Positions 14,121 to 26,465 of a stretch of DNA of 64,000 bases are shown here, piece after piece (the stretch's first letter is position 1; each line of letters begins with the position of its first letter). The stretch spans positions 1,283,717-1,347,716 of the forward strand of contig ML679963.1 of assembly GCA_007922225.1 (NCBI GenBank). The letters are read 5' to 3'. The position numbers were made by a program, and so were the translations under genes. This DNA comes from Emydura subglobosa (taxonomy: Eukaryota > Chordata > Testudines > Chelidae). The notes beneath the pieces were generated by a model. The model saw nothing but the letters and a program-made list of their open reading frames with translations, ran no database searches and had not been told where the DNA came from.

Positions 14121-17100
14121 TTTTCTCAGGGCGAGCTGTCAGGGTGCCCAGGACACGTGGCTGGCTGGCCCTGGGCGGTGGCAGCCCTCGCCCAGACCCG
14201 GCGCGGCGCGGCGCAGGCGGGGTGGCCTGGGCCCCACTCTGAAGCGTGACTTCTGTGCTGGCAGCCGCGTCTGAGCACCCCTTGCTCTGTCCCGCCGCAC
14301 CTCTGGGGGGTGGAAGGGGGGCCACCAGCCTGCACACGGCCCCACTGGGTGTGTGGGAGGCAGAGGTCTGGCCAAGGGCATCAGGAAAAGCAGCCTGAGT
14401 TCTTGGTGCCATCAGAGAACCGCTCCCAGAGGAGACGGCACAAGATGGGCTGGATCTTCGGATGGGTATGAAGGGCTGGGACACGCCGCACAGGGCTGGA
14501 AAGGGGCTGTTCAGGTGTTTCAGCCCTGGGGCTTAGACCCCCAAGACACTGCTTTGTGAGGGCCCAGTACAGCGCCCCCCTTCTGCTGCTGGCCTCTGCC
14601 CTGGGCTGACTTGTCTGGTCTCTCCGGCTCGCGCCAGTGGCAGCATCTGAGCTGGACCTGCTGGGTCTCCAAATGCTGCTTGGGAGAGGGGGAAGGGAGC
14701 AGCCCCTCCCTGGCTGACTTCGTCCAGGAGCTGGGTGCATCTCGTCTCCTGATGGGCGATGTGGGGGACGGGGATTTCCAGAGGCCCCCTCCAGCTGTGA
14801 GATTGTAGGGAAGAAATGCAGGGCTCTGGGAGTCAAGTGGGGACAGGCCCCGCCTGTGCTGAACTGAGCTGGATGGGGGTCAGGATTCCCCATGGATGCC
14901 CTCAGCCCTGGGGGCAGGCTGGACCTGCTCTCTGTGTGCAGACCGGACTGGATCAATGGCCCCCGGGACAGGAACGCAGGGTGCCTCTTCCTGGGCTCGG
15001 CCCACCTGCACCAATACCTTTGACATGGGTTCAGCTCAAACAAGAGACGCAGACGCCAAGTGCCCCCCGTGCCAGTGGACAGCTCAGCCCTTCGCAGGGT
15101 CAAGCTTTGTTCAGCTGCATGCCCGGGTCTGCCGGACGCTTTCCTTCCCTCTCAGCCCGGCACGGAAAGGGTTAGCTGCTAATCTGCCTTCCTCCCTTCC
15201 CAGGCGCCCCAAGCCCCTCTCCTGATTTCATGAACTGCTTCCAAGGGCGGCTGGGAGGGGGCGGGCTGAGCCTGGTTGCCCTGGCAGCCTGCAGTGGGGT
15301 GATGTTGCAGGGCCCATAGGACGCAGTCTCCTTTCAGATTTCGCCTCCATATGAACACGCCATCAGCTCTTTCATGTGCCTGGCCGCTTTCCCCAGGACA
15401 GGCCCTTTGTGACGCAGGGGCCACGGAGCAGGGGGAGTCACCCGCTCTCACACCACGGGCCCCAGGAATTCATGCCAAAACAGCCTCTTTCTTTGAGCCT
15501 GTTAATCAAAGTTGCATTAAGGAGCCTAGAGACCTGGGCCTGGATTATGGAAAAGCGGCACAATCTGCTGGAGCGTTTCATGTGGGGCTTTCAGCCCTTC
15601 TGCCGTGGGTCCCACTGGCTGTGGAGGCTGGGCTCCCACCTGCTCTGGTGCAGGAGTTGGATGGCCTGGCTGCTACTGGGGGTGTTGGAGGGCGCAGCTC
15701 ATGGCTACCTCTGCAGAGGCTGCGGGTTCCCGCAGCTAGTTCTTTGCCTTGCATGGAGCAGCCTGGCTCATGCATGAGCTGGGGCCTGTAGTACTTGGGG
15801 TCAATTCGGTTCTGTCTTTTGCCCATGAGCTCGGGCTTTCCGCGAGTTCCTGGGGCCACCCCTCAGCTGGCAAACGGTCGGCCCCCCCTGGCCTGTGACA
15901 GCGCTAGGGAAGGGCTGGATGAGCTAGGGCTTGTGTCTCTGGCCAAGAGTTGCAGCCTGACACCGCCCCCCCCACTTGCCTCATTTACTAGCCCTGGCTG
16001 CCGTCTCTAGGCAGCTCCCTCACACCGGCCGGGCAACAGCCTGCCCCCGGAGCTGAGTGTGGGGAGGAATTCCTGCCCTGGCACTGCCTCTGCCTCCCCA
16101 CCCTTCCCTCCAGCTGCCAGGCTTGGCACAGCTGACCCTGGTAGCCAAGGAGGTGAGGGTGGTGCAGGCAATAGGGGACCACGGGGCTGCAGGGGATTTA
16201 ACGGGGAACTGGTGCCAGTCTTGGGGCTGCTCTCTGTAACCAGCAGCGGGGCCGCACCTGGTGCGTTGCAGGTGCTGCTAAACGCGGATCAGCCCAGCCG
16301 CGGCAGCTGGGTCATGCTCCAGCTCAGAGCCCTCCCAGCGCCGAGCCCGCTCCCAGGGACGTGGGCGTATTGTGATAAGGCTGGAGCCGCTGTGATTTCC
16401 TCACAGCCAGCGCCCCTCGGCCAGCGCCTGCTGCTGGGACACAGCAGGATGGTGGGGAGCCGAGTCCCCTCCATGGCCAACAACCCGCTCGGTCTCTGCA
16501 TTTCGGGGCTGTCCGGAAGCTGGCCAGCGCAGGGCTCCTGGGAGACTGGCTCTGGTGGGCAGAGTCCCTTTAACAGCTCAGCGTCCAGGGTCACTCTGGG
16601 TCACGCCAGCGCCAGACGTGGCTGCTGGGCCTTGGGAGGCTGACAGACCCCGGGAACGGCGTCCAGGGCTCACGTCCCTCCTCCGCTGGCTTCACACAGC
16701 CCCTGTCAAGGCGCCCATTGACAATGCAGATTAACAGCCCTGCTGCAAGTGGTGCATTGTGTCGCTGGGACACGGCCCCCCTGTCCATCTGTCCTTTCCC
16801 ACCCCCTCCAGCCAGGCTTCCGCCAGTCAGTCTGTCGCCACAGGCACCCTTCTCTGCCCCTATGGACTGCGTCTCCTCCCCCTGCTCCTTCCCCTGGCGT
16901 GGCAGGTAGGTTGGCAGCAGGCACCCTGCTTGCTCTGCTCCTCCCTGTGGGAAAGAGAGGGCAGCCGGGCACTGGTGACCGGCCGGGGGCACTGATGGGC
17001 AGCCAGAGAGCGCAGCAATACTACAGGAGCCATTGCATGCCAGCGGCAGGCGCATGAAGCCACAGCGGGGACATCACCCCCCTCCCCGGTGTGGGGGCAC

Positions 17101-20100
17101 CGCCCTGGGCCTGGAGCGACTCGCACGCTGCACCTTCCCGATGCAGGGTGGTCCCCTGGAGTCCCAGCAGCACCGCTCCAGGAAGGGGACCAGCCCACTG
17201 CTCCATCCTGCCCCCACGGCTCCGGCCAGGAGCACCACCCTTGCGCTAGGGGAAGGGCTGGGTGGCTGGGCAACCTCTGACCCACGGGGCTGGCGACTGG
17301 GGGAGGGAGCCCCGAGTGCCTGGCAGGGCCTGACCTCACTCTCGGGGCTGGCAGTAGGGTCTGCATGAGACCAGCTCCCTGCAGACGTGACAGCCCAGCC
17401 CCCTGCCCCAAGAACTCCGGGGGCTGGTACATTGCCGTGGCGCGGCTCTGTGACCTGGCGGAACGGAACCCTGGCTCCAGCTCATTCCAGTGGACGTGGG
17501 GCGGCCTCGCTCGCTGGTTGGAGCTGAGGCGCTGGGAGCCCCTTCCCCAGGCACCCGGATTTCCATGCACAAGGTCCTGAAGACTGGGGGGCTTATGGGG
17601 AGCCCGGCGAGCCAGAAGCCCAGATGTTCAAGCGGCTTCCAGCTGCACAGCCGGGAGCAGCAGCTGCGGCTGATCAGAGACTGTCCCTCCAGGCCGAGAA
17701 GGAGATCCTCACTGGTAAGTCACTGGGGCTGGCGGGCAGTCCCGGGGACCAGCTCAGTGGGCGAGGCAGGGCTCGTCGCCCTGTCACATCGGCTGCGGGT
17801 CCTGATACACCAGAGCCTGCTCAGCTACATCAAACAGCCCCGTGACAGCAACTGCAGGCGTCTGGCTGCGCTGGGCCACGGGCTGGCGAGCCCTGTCCCC
17901 CCACTGCTCCGTAAACGAGGGGAACCAGGGCAGTCGCCCCTCCTATCCCGAGTGGGCCGGCTCGGACCCCAGGGGCCACCCATCTGCCACACGCAGCCCT
18001 ACTGCCTGCCCACACCTGGGCAGTGGATGGAATATGCCTCCCAGTCAGCATGCACTGGGCCCTCGCTCTGCGCGGGGGAGAAGGACAGCCAAGGCGCAGG
18101 GCCGGGGGACCAGGCCTCGTCTGCCAACGGGCGGCAGTGAAAGGAGATGTCTGGTGCCAAGCCTTTGCTAAGTCCTTGGCTGTGACTTTCCTCCATGGGG
18201 GGCAGCGTGTGCCCAGGCCGCAGGACCAGCCAGTGCTGGGAGGGGGACGCTGCAGCTCAGGCTTCGTAGCACATGGGGGGCGCCCTGCAGCGCACAGTGG
18301 GGGGCTGGACTTTTGCTGGACTCTTCCCACGGTTCCCTGGGGCTTCACCCAGGCCAGGCACTCCCATCACCATGGGGGGGTGTTTCCTGCAGTGCCTGGG
18401 GCTGTGCCAAGCCGTGTCTCCCTGGCCCATGTCCCCGGCATTATTTCTGAGCTCCTGCCCCTGCCTTTAGCAGTGACTTTCCTTTAACTCTTCCCTTGCC
18501 AGGTCCCACCCCATGAGCCCATCGCTGAGCACCCGGATGAGGGCTGTGAGTCAGACGCAGGCCCCAGCACAGCTCCTGGGGATCCCTGCTTCGCCGGGGC
18601 CCCCGCCGAGGCCCTGGCGCTTAGCCCAGCTTCCTAGCGGCGCAGGCCCGGGGGGTGCTGGGGTGCGGGCAGTTCCAGGGGGGCAGCTATTAAAAAACGA
18701 TGTTCCAAGTTCCCAGCTCTCCGGCCGGGTTTTGTGGGGGGAGGGGGAAGCTACGTGCATTGTGGGGTCTGCTTCTAGGGGCCGGGGGGGCGAAGGGGAG
18801 GGGAGGCTGCTTTGAAGGGGTGGCGCGGGCGGGTTAGCCGCTTTTCCATCCCCGCAGGGATCCAGCTCTGTCCTTCCCGCCCCGTCCTGCTGCTCCAGGG
18901 AGCGTCTCTGACTTCAGCCCTTCCACAACGCTGCCACTAGGCCATGGGGCTGCGAACAGGCGGGGGGGCTGGGAGAGCCGAGGGCCCCGTACCCCAGCCC
19001 CATGGACCCACAAGAGACCTCTGCGGGGAGCTCAGCCAGCCAGCCCGCCTGAGCCCCCAGGGCTTCCCAGGGCGCTGCACGGCTACACATGCCCTGGCTG
19101 CTCCGAGGGCGGCTCTGCCCCCTCGGGGGATCAGCTCTCTGGGACCCCGCCTGCTCCAGCTCCTCCTGGCACCGCGGCATCACGGCCTCTCCCGGCCCCA
19201 GCCAAAGCCCCCGTGGAATGCGCAGGGCCCGGCCCAGGGAGCCAGCGACGCGGATGCTAAATCTCAGCCGCCAGGGCAGCCTGGAACAACCTGTCCCTTC
19301 CCGAGCCGAGGCAGAGGCGCTCCGTCCATCACCCAGCTGCCAGGCAGCAGCAAGAGCCAGGCCCCAGCAACCTCCCAGGAGAGGCTGGTGCAGGTGGGGC
19401 CCAGGCCCAGAGGGGAGGGTCGTTGGGGGGGGGGCGGTGGGGCCCAGGCCCAGAGGGGAGGGTCACTTGAATGTGGGTTCAGTGCCTAGTGCAATTCATT
19501 TGGGCCCCTCAGGCTCCTCTCTGTCACCACTGGCGAGTCCAGGCGCGTGTGAGCCCCCTTGCCAGGACCCAGCGCCCCCCAACAGTCGCTCTGCAGCAGC
19601 GAGTGCCCGTGGCGCCAGCATAGCGCACCAGGACCAGCTCGGGGCCCAGCCGGGCGCGTCCTTCGGCCTGGCCCCGGTGCACTCAGCCGCCTCTCACCGT
19701 CCGGCTCTCACTGCTCCACCGCGGCCAGCTCGGTTTCACTGCACGAGACGCAGCAGGGTCCCCGGGTGCGTGGGCACAGCCTGGGCGCCAGCTGCCAGCT
19801 GCGGGGGGTGCAGAGCCAGGCAGGGCCCGGCGAGCTGGGGCCGGGGCGATCGCTCCGGCCAGCCAGGGCATGCCCTGCCTGCCTGTAGCCCTGACGTGGC
19901 CCGTCCGCTCGGGTCTGTTCACCGCTGAGCGCTGGCGGGGCGGCGAGGGCCTGGCTCCCAGGATTGTGCTGCGTCCTCCACGCTGCCGGGGCGGGACTGT
20001 GGCCTCTGAACCATCTGTGGGGCTGCGGGAGGCCAGGCTGGGGTGGGGCTGGGTGCGTCTGATGCTGGGGGGGGCGCAATGGACAGGCCCAGAGGCGAGT

Positions 20101-23100
20101 GCAGCCTGTAACCGGCCCGCCTGAGCCAGGCACGTGAGCGGCGAGTTCACCGTCCCAGCAGGGTGAGCTCCCTTCCCCAGCCGCTTGCTGCCCGGCGAGG
20201 GGGCCTGCGGGCATGCAGCGGCTATAAATGCTGGCTGACCCCCTCTATTGCCGCCCGGGCTCTAGTCTCTGCCTAGGGGCTCCGTGCCCAGCGTCCCAGC
20301 TCGAACATCACCCGGGCTGGGGTCACGGAGGCAGCAGAGGCTGCTTTAGCCATTGCACAAACCCTGCAGCTAAGACAGGGCCTGCCTCGCTGTGTAGGGC
20401 CGGGGGAGAGGGGCCCCCAACACTGTGCCGCCGCCTGATGGCCAGGCAGGGGTGTGCACAAGGGGCCGGGCCCCCAATAAGCAGTGGGGGGCATAGAGCT
20501 CCTGGGCCCCAGTGATGACGGTGCATACTCCGCTGGCCCCCAGGTGGGCATAGAACATGCCCCTCCAAAAGGCTGGGATTTAAATTCTGACACACGCCCT
20601 GCGTCCAGCCGCACCCCCCCGGGAGGCAGGGATCGCCCCCTTTGTGCAGCTGAAACTGCAGGCGGGGCGCCAGCCTGAGTGTGTGAGACCCAGGGGACAG
20701 GCGCCCACCGGCCTGTGCAACCAGCCATGCCTCCTGCCGACCCAGGGAGGCCCTGCCTGGTGCCGGCGGCTTTCCCGCACCCTGGGGAGGTGTGGGTGAG
20801 TGCCTGAGCCCATGGTGCGCTGGGCTGACAGGGCCCCCGGCCCCCTAGCTGCGAAGGAGGGAGGTCGTTGTGCAGGAGGGGGGGGGGCTCTCTGGGAATG
20901 GTGCGAGCAAGGCTGCGCTGGGAACTGGTTAGCACTTGGCACAAGGGTCTTTCTTCCTGTGCACGTGAACCCATCAGAAGCAGTGCCAGCGAAGGGTGTA
21001 CCAGGGGCCGGCCTGTGCCCAGCGCCCAGCGCCCTGCTACGCCTCGGGGCTGCCTGGGCTTGGCTGTGCCCGTCCCCTGCAACACTCCCAAGGCTCCTGC
21101 TCTGGGCTCCACCCCTGGGGGCTGGGCATGAGAGAGACCCAGGTGCTGTTACTTCCCTCGCTCTCACCTGGGCTGGGGCCGGCCGCAGCCCTTGGCCCTA
21201 GCAGCTCCCAGGGCTCAGTGGGGCGGGGAGCAGGAAGGTGATACCAAGGAAGTTCACAGGGATCCCCTTTCCCTAGGCAGCAATACCAGGGATCTCGTCC
21301 CCCTACAGCGCCCTAGGGAGGCTCCCTGCTTCCTCAGCAGCAAGTCTTCAGGGCCGGCTTCAGCAGGCAGGTGCGCGAGGCTTTGGGGCAGCCTGGGGCC
21401 ATGGCGGGTCTCAAGAGCCAGCCAGGCAAGCACAGCTCCCCGAGCACCCAGGGCAGCCCCAGTCCCCTGGTGCAGGAGGGACTGTGGGGAGGCAGGACCC
21501 CGCTCTGCATGCCCAGTGCACCGGGCGCTAGTGAGGGAGGGCTTGCTCAGTGACGTTAGCTAGCTGAGCTGTGGTCCTGGGCTCCCTCCCGCCCTGCTAC
21601 CATTAGGGCCCCGTTCCAGCCGGGGGCTGGCGGCTGTAACCAGTGTAACCCGCAGGCCTGCTTTTGGGCCTAGGCATCTCTGTCTTTCTCGTACCTTCCC
21701 ACTCCCTGCGTGGCAATGGGAACTGTCCTCGCCAACGCATGGGCCCGGTGACGCATCTGACCCTCTGCCTGCCTCGGACAGGACGGGGGAATTAGGCGGC
21801 ACGCGGCAGCCCCCATGGGCCTCGTCAGGGGAAGGCCCCGGACCCGACTTGCCAGCGAGCGCCGGTGTCACTGGAAGGCCCAGGTGAGCAGAGCACGCAG
21901 GTGGTGTGCAGCAAACCAGCGGCCTGCAGTCAGAGAGACGTGGTCCCTGCAGGCTGCTGGTCCCCGGGGACGCAGGGTCTCTCTCCACGGCAGGGCGGTG
22001 ACTGCAGCCTGCGCAAACGCCACGTGAGCGCCGATCAACGGAGCCCATCTGCCTGAGTAACGCGCAAGGAAGCCAGTGCCGCTCGGGCAGCGGCATGGGC
22101 CCCCCGGACACTGGGTGAGTGCCAGTCCTCACCACTCCCTGTGCTGAACTGGCGTCCCTGCGCCTGTTGCTCAAGCTGACCCTTGCTCGGGCTGGCGACG
22201 TGCGGCCGTCACTCCGCCTGGCTGCGGGGCAGACAGACCCCGTGTGAATAGGCCAGAGGCCCGCTGGTGTGCAGGGACGCTAGGCTGGTGGTGGGCACCA
22301 GCACCGCTCAGGCGGGGGAGGCTTTGGACGGCAGGGACACCAGCGTTCTGCCTTTGGGGGATCCAAAGGCTCCCGTGTCCCCTGGCTCTCCCTCTCTTCG
22401 GCTTCCTCCTCTGCTCAGCCCTTCGGAGCTTGCTTAGAGACTGCAGAGCGAGTAGCGCCCCGTGAGCTCACTGGCCCTGGGTCCCAGCCAGCACAGGGGC
22501 TGGGCTTTCCTCAGCTGTCGCTGTCTGTGAAGGGACCTTCGCCCACAGCTGCACTTTGGTGCTCCAGGGACATGGGGGAAGCCAGCTTGCTGCCCACGCT
22601 CCAGGGTGCTGAATTTCTGGGCCAAGGGCTCCACGGCAGAGACCCTCCTGCAGGTACTGAGCGGGCGGATAAAGGGCTCCTGCTTGGGCCAGGTAAAGGG
22701 ACCGAGTTGCAGCAGCCGGTGGAAAGCGAGGGGGACAGGGCAGAAAGGTGTCCGAAATGTACCAGAGCGTGGGCTGGCACTGCCAGGCCCCGGCACGTGG
22801 CTGGTACGGAGCGAGCACCAGCCACACCAGAATCCTGCCCGATCTCCGGGGGCTCTGCCGCGCTGCATGGACGCCAAGGGAGTGGGGGGCATATTGGGGC
22901 GTCAGCCAGGCCCCGCCCAGCCTGACTCCTCCTTGCTTGTACTGCCCAGGAGGAAACCTGCGAGTGACAGCTGTTGCCTTGCTGAATGTTGTGTGCGCGC
23001 CAGCCTGCGGGTTTGTCTCTGCAGGGGAGCCCCCGCCCATGGGATCCTGCGGCTCGTTTCTAGCAGGCGCTGAAGCAGGGCACCCGCGTCAGCGTCTGGG

Positions 23101-23500
23101 ACTCAGGCCCGGGTTGTGGCCCCCGGGACACCAGATTGTCTGGACTTTGCTCTCCGGTGCGGCCGAGAAAGCAGCCCAGCCTGGAACGGAGCCGTCAGGC
23201 AGCTGGTCTCTGCGCCACAAGCAAGACTCCAACTGGCGCGTCCCATCAGAAGCCGGCTCAGCCCGGAGCGTGGCTCAGCCCGGCTCCTTTCCCAGGGGGC
23301 CACACTGCTTTGGGCTGCCTGTGGGCCGCGGGGGTCGGGCTGGGCTCCTGGGAGCTGGGAGGGGCAGTGAACCGGGGACCCACCTGCTCTCCGCTTCCAG
23401 CGAGTGGCTTTGCTGGGAGGTGGGAGCGTGGCTCCGGAGGCTCTGTGCCAGCGGTGCCAGTGTATTTAGGGCTGACTCTTCTTCCTGTCCAGCCGGTTCC
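14121..23500. other. GC-rich region without a confirmed gene
   Basis: About 9 kb between PROCA1 and the APRT-like gene. Many long open frames exist on both strands, but high GC alone explains them and none matches a protein I recognise. The best plus-strand candidate exons are 17551-17714 and 18503-18637, followed by ATTAAA at 18689-18694. A short possible exon lies at 16110-16150. Confidence 0.5.
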
Positions 23501-23527
23501 CTCCCGGCCCAGCCCTGCCCTGCGCTC

Positions 23528-25920
23528 ATGGACCTGTGGCGTGTTCCCGCCAGCCAAGAGAAGGGATGGTATTTAGCGCTCATGGCCCCAAACGTCAAGG
23601 GCCCCAAGTATGCTTGGCTCGACCCCTCCAGGCTGTATTGTCACTGGCAGGTACCCACTCTCCCCGCTAAGGGGGCTTCACGTGGCAAGGCGGCTAGCTG
23701 CAGGGATTCTGGGACCACGGGTGTCCGTAGTGTGTAGCGGGGAGGAAATGGGTTAAACGGCCCCACCTGTGTCCCCGGTGAAAGCCCAGCGAGGCACTAG
23801 CTAGCCATGCCCCAGCTGGCCAGCATGGCCGGCGAAGGACCAGGCCTGCTGTAGCTCCAGCTCCTGCCAGGCACCCCAGCGTGGCCAGGTCTCTGATCCC
23901 GCCCGCAGCGCTGATCTGGTGGGGTCAGGACAGGAGGAGAGCCCTGGGCCTGGGGACTGGGCTGCAGCCTCGGCCAGCGGGGAAGAGAAAGCAAGGTCTC
24001 CCTGCGTTGCTGCTCCTGCCCCAGGGGCGTGTCGCTGGGCGGGCACCTGCTGGCTCTGTCTGGCTCGCTGAGCCCTGGGCAGGGGGAGACAGGCAGCCCG
24101 GTTCCCGCTGACCGGCGCAGGAAGGGACGCTGGCTGCCTAGAGCCAGCACGAGCAGCCACACGCTGCCTAAGGTGCCGCTGCGGGTGCCCCCGCTCAGGG
24201 CCAGTGTGCCATGCCCAGCCGCCAAGGGGCGAGGTACCCTCTTCTCAGGGAGTGCACTGGTAGCGCTATGCCAGGGCGGGCGGGTGGCGCCCCCAGCAGC
24301 TCTGCTGTCTCCCCAGGGCCTGCAGGACTGTGCTGCGGATCTGCTCCAGCCCTTCTGTGCCGACGCCATCGACCTCGTGGCTGGAATTGATGCCATGGGC
24401 TTCATCCTAGGTAACCCGCCCCGGGAGCTAAGGCCCGGTCACCACCTGGCCTCCCGCGAACAAAGGGTTAACTTGGCTCTCCTTGCTGGGGTACTCGGGG
24501 AGGGATCCCCCCGGGGCTGTCTGGGGCGCTCGCCCGGGGGGGGGCGTTTTCCCTGGGCCCTCTGTGCCCCCCCTTCCCCCCCCCCCCCCCGGGTTCTGCC
24601 CTCTGGTGCCCGCCCCCCCTCTTCCCAGGCCCTGGTGCCCTGTGGGCACTCACGCCCCCGCTTGCCCTTCTCCCCAGGCGCGGCCATGGCGAGCACCCTG
24701 CGGAAGGGCTTCCTGGCCATCCGCAAAGCGGGGCATCTCTGCGTGGAGACCTGCACGCAGCGCTACACCGACTACTCTACCCAGCAGAAGCTGATGGAGA
24801 TGCGGACGGACGCCATCCAGCCAGGTGAGAGGTGCCGCTGCCGCCCGCCTCCGTCCTGCGCGGGACCTTCCCCGTCCCGCCCCCCACCATGGGCCTGGCA
24901 CCCCACCTACATCCTGCCTGCTCCAGCTGCCCACTCGGCAGCGGGGCGCCCAGGGAGCAGCCAAGCGCCACCCTGGGGTCCAGTGGAGACGGTTAACGCC
25001 ACGCGGGCCGGGTGACGTAGTGCCAGGCGGAGGGAGGGCGCTGCCCCAGGCGCATCCAGGGGAGAGCAGCGGGAGGGGGCTGTGGGGAGAAGCCCCCCTA
25101 ACCGAGCCTTGCACCCCAGGGCGGCGTGTCTTACTGGTGGATCAGTGGATTGAAACCGGGGGGACCATGCGCGCGGCCATCCAGCTGGTGGAGCAGCAGG
25201 GGGGAGTGATTGCAGGTAGGCTGCAGCGTGACGGGCGCGGGGGGAACTGGCCAAAGGGCTGCGCGCTCCCTGTGTGTCTGGGCTGAGCGCCGCGCTGCCC
25301 CCGGGCTCCCCAGGCCTGGCGGGGCACAGGACAGGATTTGCCGGACGGGAGCCGGCCTGTCCCCAGCCAGGGTCCGCGCCAGAGGTGCCTGAGGAAGGTG
25401 AAAGCCCCCACAATGCACCTGGCGACCCGGCAGCGTTGGGACCAGGGTGCGGGCACAGCGGGTTCGGTACTGCTGGGTGTGGGCTGCTGCCCGGCCCGGG
25501 GAGGGTGGAAGCAGCTGTGCAGGCAGCAATGCAGCCATCGCTCCGTGCCCCTCCCTCGGGCAGTGCCTAGCAATGCCAGCAGCGAGCCCTGACCCGCCCC
25601 GCTTTGCTCTGCGTCTCGCAGGCGTCGCTGCCATCTGCATTGAGGACAGCGAGGGCGGCAGGTGGATCCAGGAGCGTTACAAGTGTTCGCAGTGCGTCCC
25701 CCGGCACCTGATGCCCCAGTTCAACAGCCACCAGCTGCAGTCCTTCCAGGCCTTTGGGGCCACCCCTGACCAGCCTAGCGGGCTGCCCTGCCCTGCCCCC
25801 GAGCCGCATGCCAAGGCCCCCTTGCACGCTGCATGGCCCGTGAGGTGTGCCCGCTGCCAGAGGGACGTCTTCCCCTCCGCACCCCAGGCCAATGCAGTCA
25901 AGCCGTGTAACCCTCAGTGA
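23528..25920 (+). CDS. APRT-like phosphoribosyltransferase-domain protein
   Basis: Five coding exons (23528-23650, 24317-24410, 24678-24824, 25120-25215, 25622-25920) with GT/AG borders give 252 residues in frame. The type I PRTase fold is seen as VAGIDAMGFILG (62-73, equivalent to the APRT GLDSRGF strand-loop), FLAIRKAGHL (84-93), an acidic helix KLMEMRTDAIQPG (110-122), and the PRPP loop VLLVDQWIETGGTMRAA (125-141). A cysteine-rich tail follows: KCSQC (174-178) and RCARC (228-232). APRT converts adenine and PRPP to AMP; here the loop reads DQ, not DD, and the Arg of GLDSRGF is Met, so activity on adenine is doubtful. Similar 'adenine phosphoribosyltransferase-like' proteins are, as I recall, annotated in fish and amphibians. 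The start MDLWRVPASQEKGWYLALM is the first ATG in its exon; an upstream non-coding exon is possible. Human has no such gene between PROCA1 and RAB34 to my knowledge. Confidence 0.85.
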
Positions 25921-26459
25921 GCGCCGCTGCCCTAGGACCCTCCAGCATAGCTGCATGACCCGTGCAGGTCCAGCGCCCAGACAGAAGCGCCCCCCCAGGG
26001 AGCAGCTTCACCCCTTGCTGCCATGTACCAAACCCACCCCCCCTGCACCGCTTTGGGTCTGCCGGGGACAGCGTGCTGAATGCCTGCCCCATCTCTGCCC
26101 CGGCTCAGCTCCCTGCCGGCGGCGTCCCAGCGCCCGTCTGACGTCAGGCCCACTCCTCTGACGTGCCTGCTCCTTCCTCTGGCCATGTGCCCTCAGCTGC
26201 TGCCCTGGCCCTGGAGCGCAGGCTGCGGGCACCCAGCTGTGTAGCTGGGTGCTGGGGGTGTGGGGCTGCAGCCCCACGCTGCTGCCTCCTTGTTCTGATG
26301 CCCCTCAGACCAGGCGAGGCTCCGGACCCTCCCTGGCGGCTCCCACCCTGCTGAGGCAGCACAGAACGCCCCCAGGAAATCCGGCCAGCCCTGCTGGCAC
26401 CCGCCCGGCCCCTCACTCACTGGGCATCTTCCTTTTTTAAAAAAGCTTAGAAATCAGGC

Positions 26460-26465
26460 TTTATT
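26460..26465 (-). promoter_or_regulatory. RAB34: Poly(A) signal of RAB34
   Basis: AATAAA on the minus strand (TTTATT on plus) lies about 775 bases beyond the RAB34 stop. It is followed in the minus direction by AT-rich sequence. Confidence 0.6.

Noticed and set aside
12848..14274. Long open frames of 460 codons on the plus strand
   Set aside because: They run through 400 N and owe their length to the gap and GC-rich, C-run sequence antisense to PROCA1.
14381..15103. 240-codon minus-strand open frame
   Set aside because: No recognisable domain, no splice context, and other frames over the same bases are also open; GC content explains it.
15492..15791. Plus-strand frame with EPRDLGLDYGKAAQSAGAFH
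   Set aside because: Considered as a gene end but has no splice partner, no poly(A) signal nearby and no known family.
18944..19928. Overlapping plus-strand frames of 181 and 279 codons
   Set aside because: Low-complexity Ala/Pro/Gly/Ser composition typical of random GC-rich DNA; the opposite strand is equally open.
22600..22692. Exon-like stretch ending at a GTAAAG donor (NFWAKGSTAETLLQV in one frame)
   Set aside because: All three plus frames and the minus strand are open and plausible, and no partner exon could be linked.
22748..23737. 329-codon plus-strand frame
   Set aside because: Only its end (23528-23650) matches the APRT-like family; the upstream part does not resemble the family N-terminus and is taken as 5' non-coding or intron.
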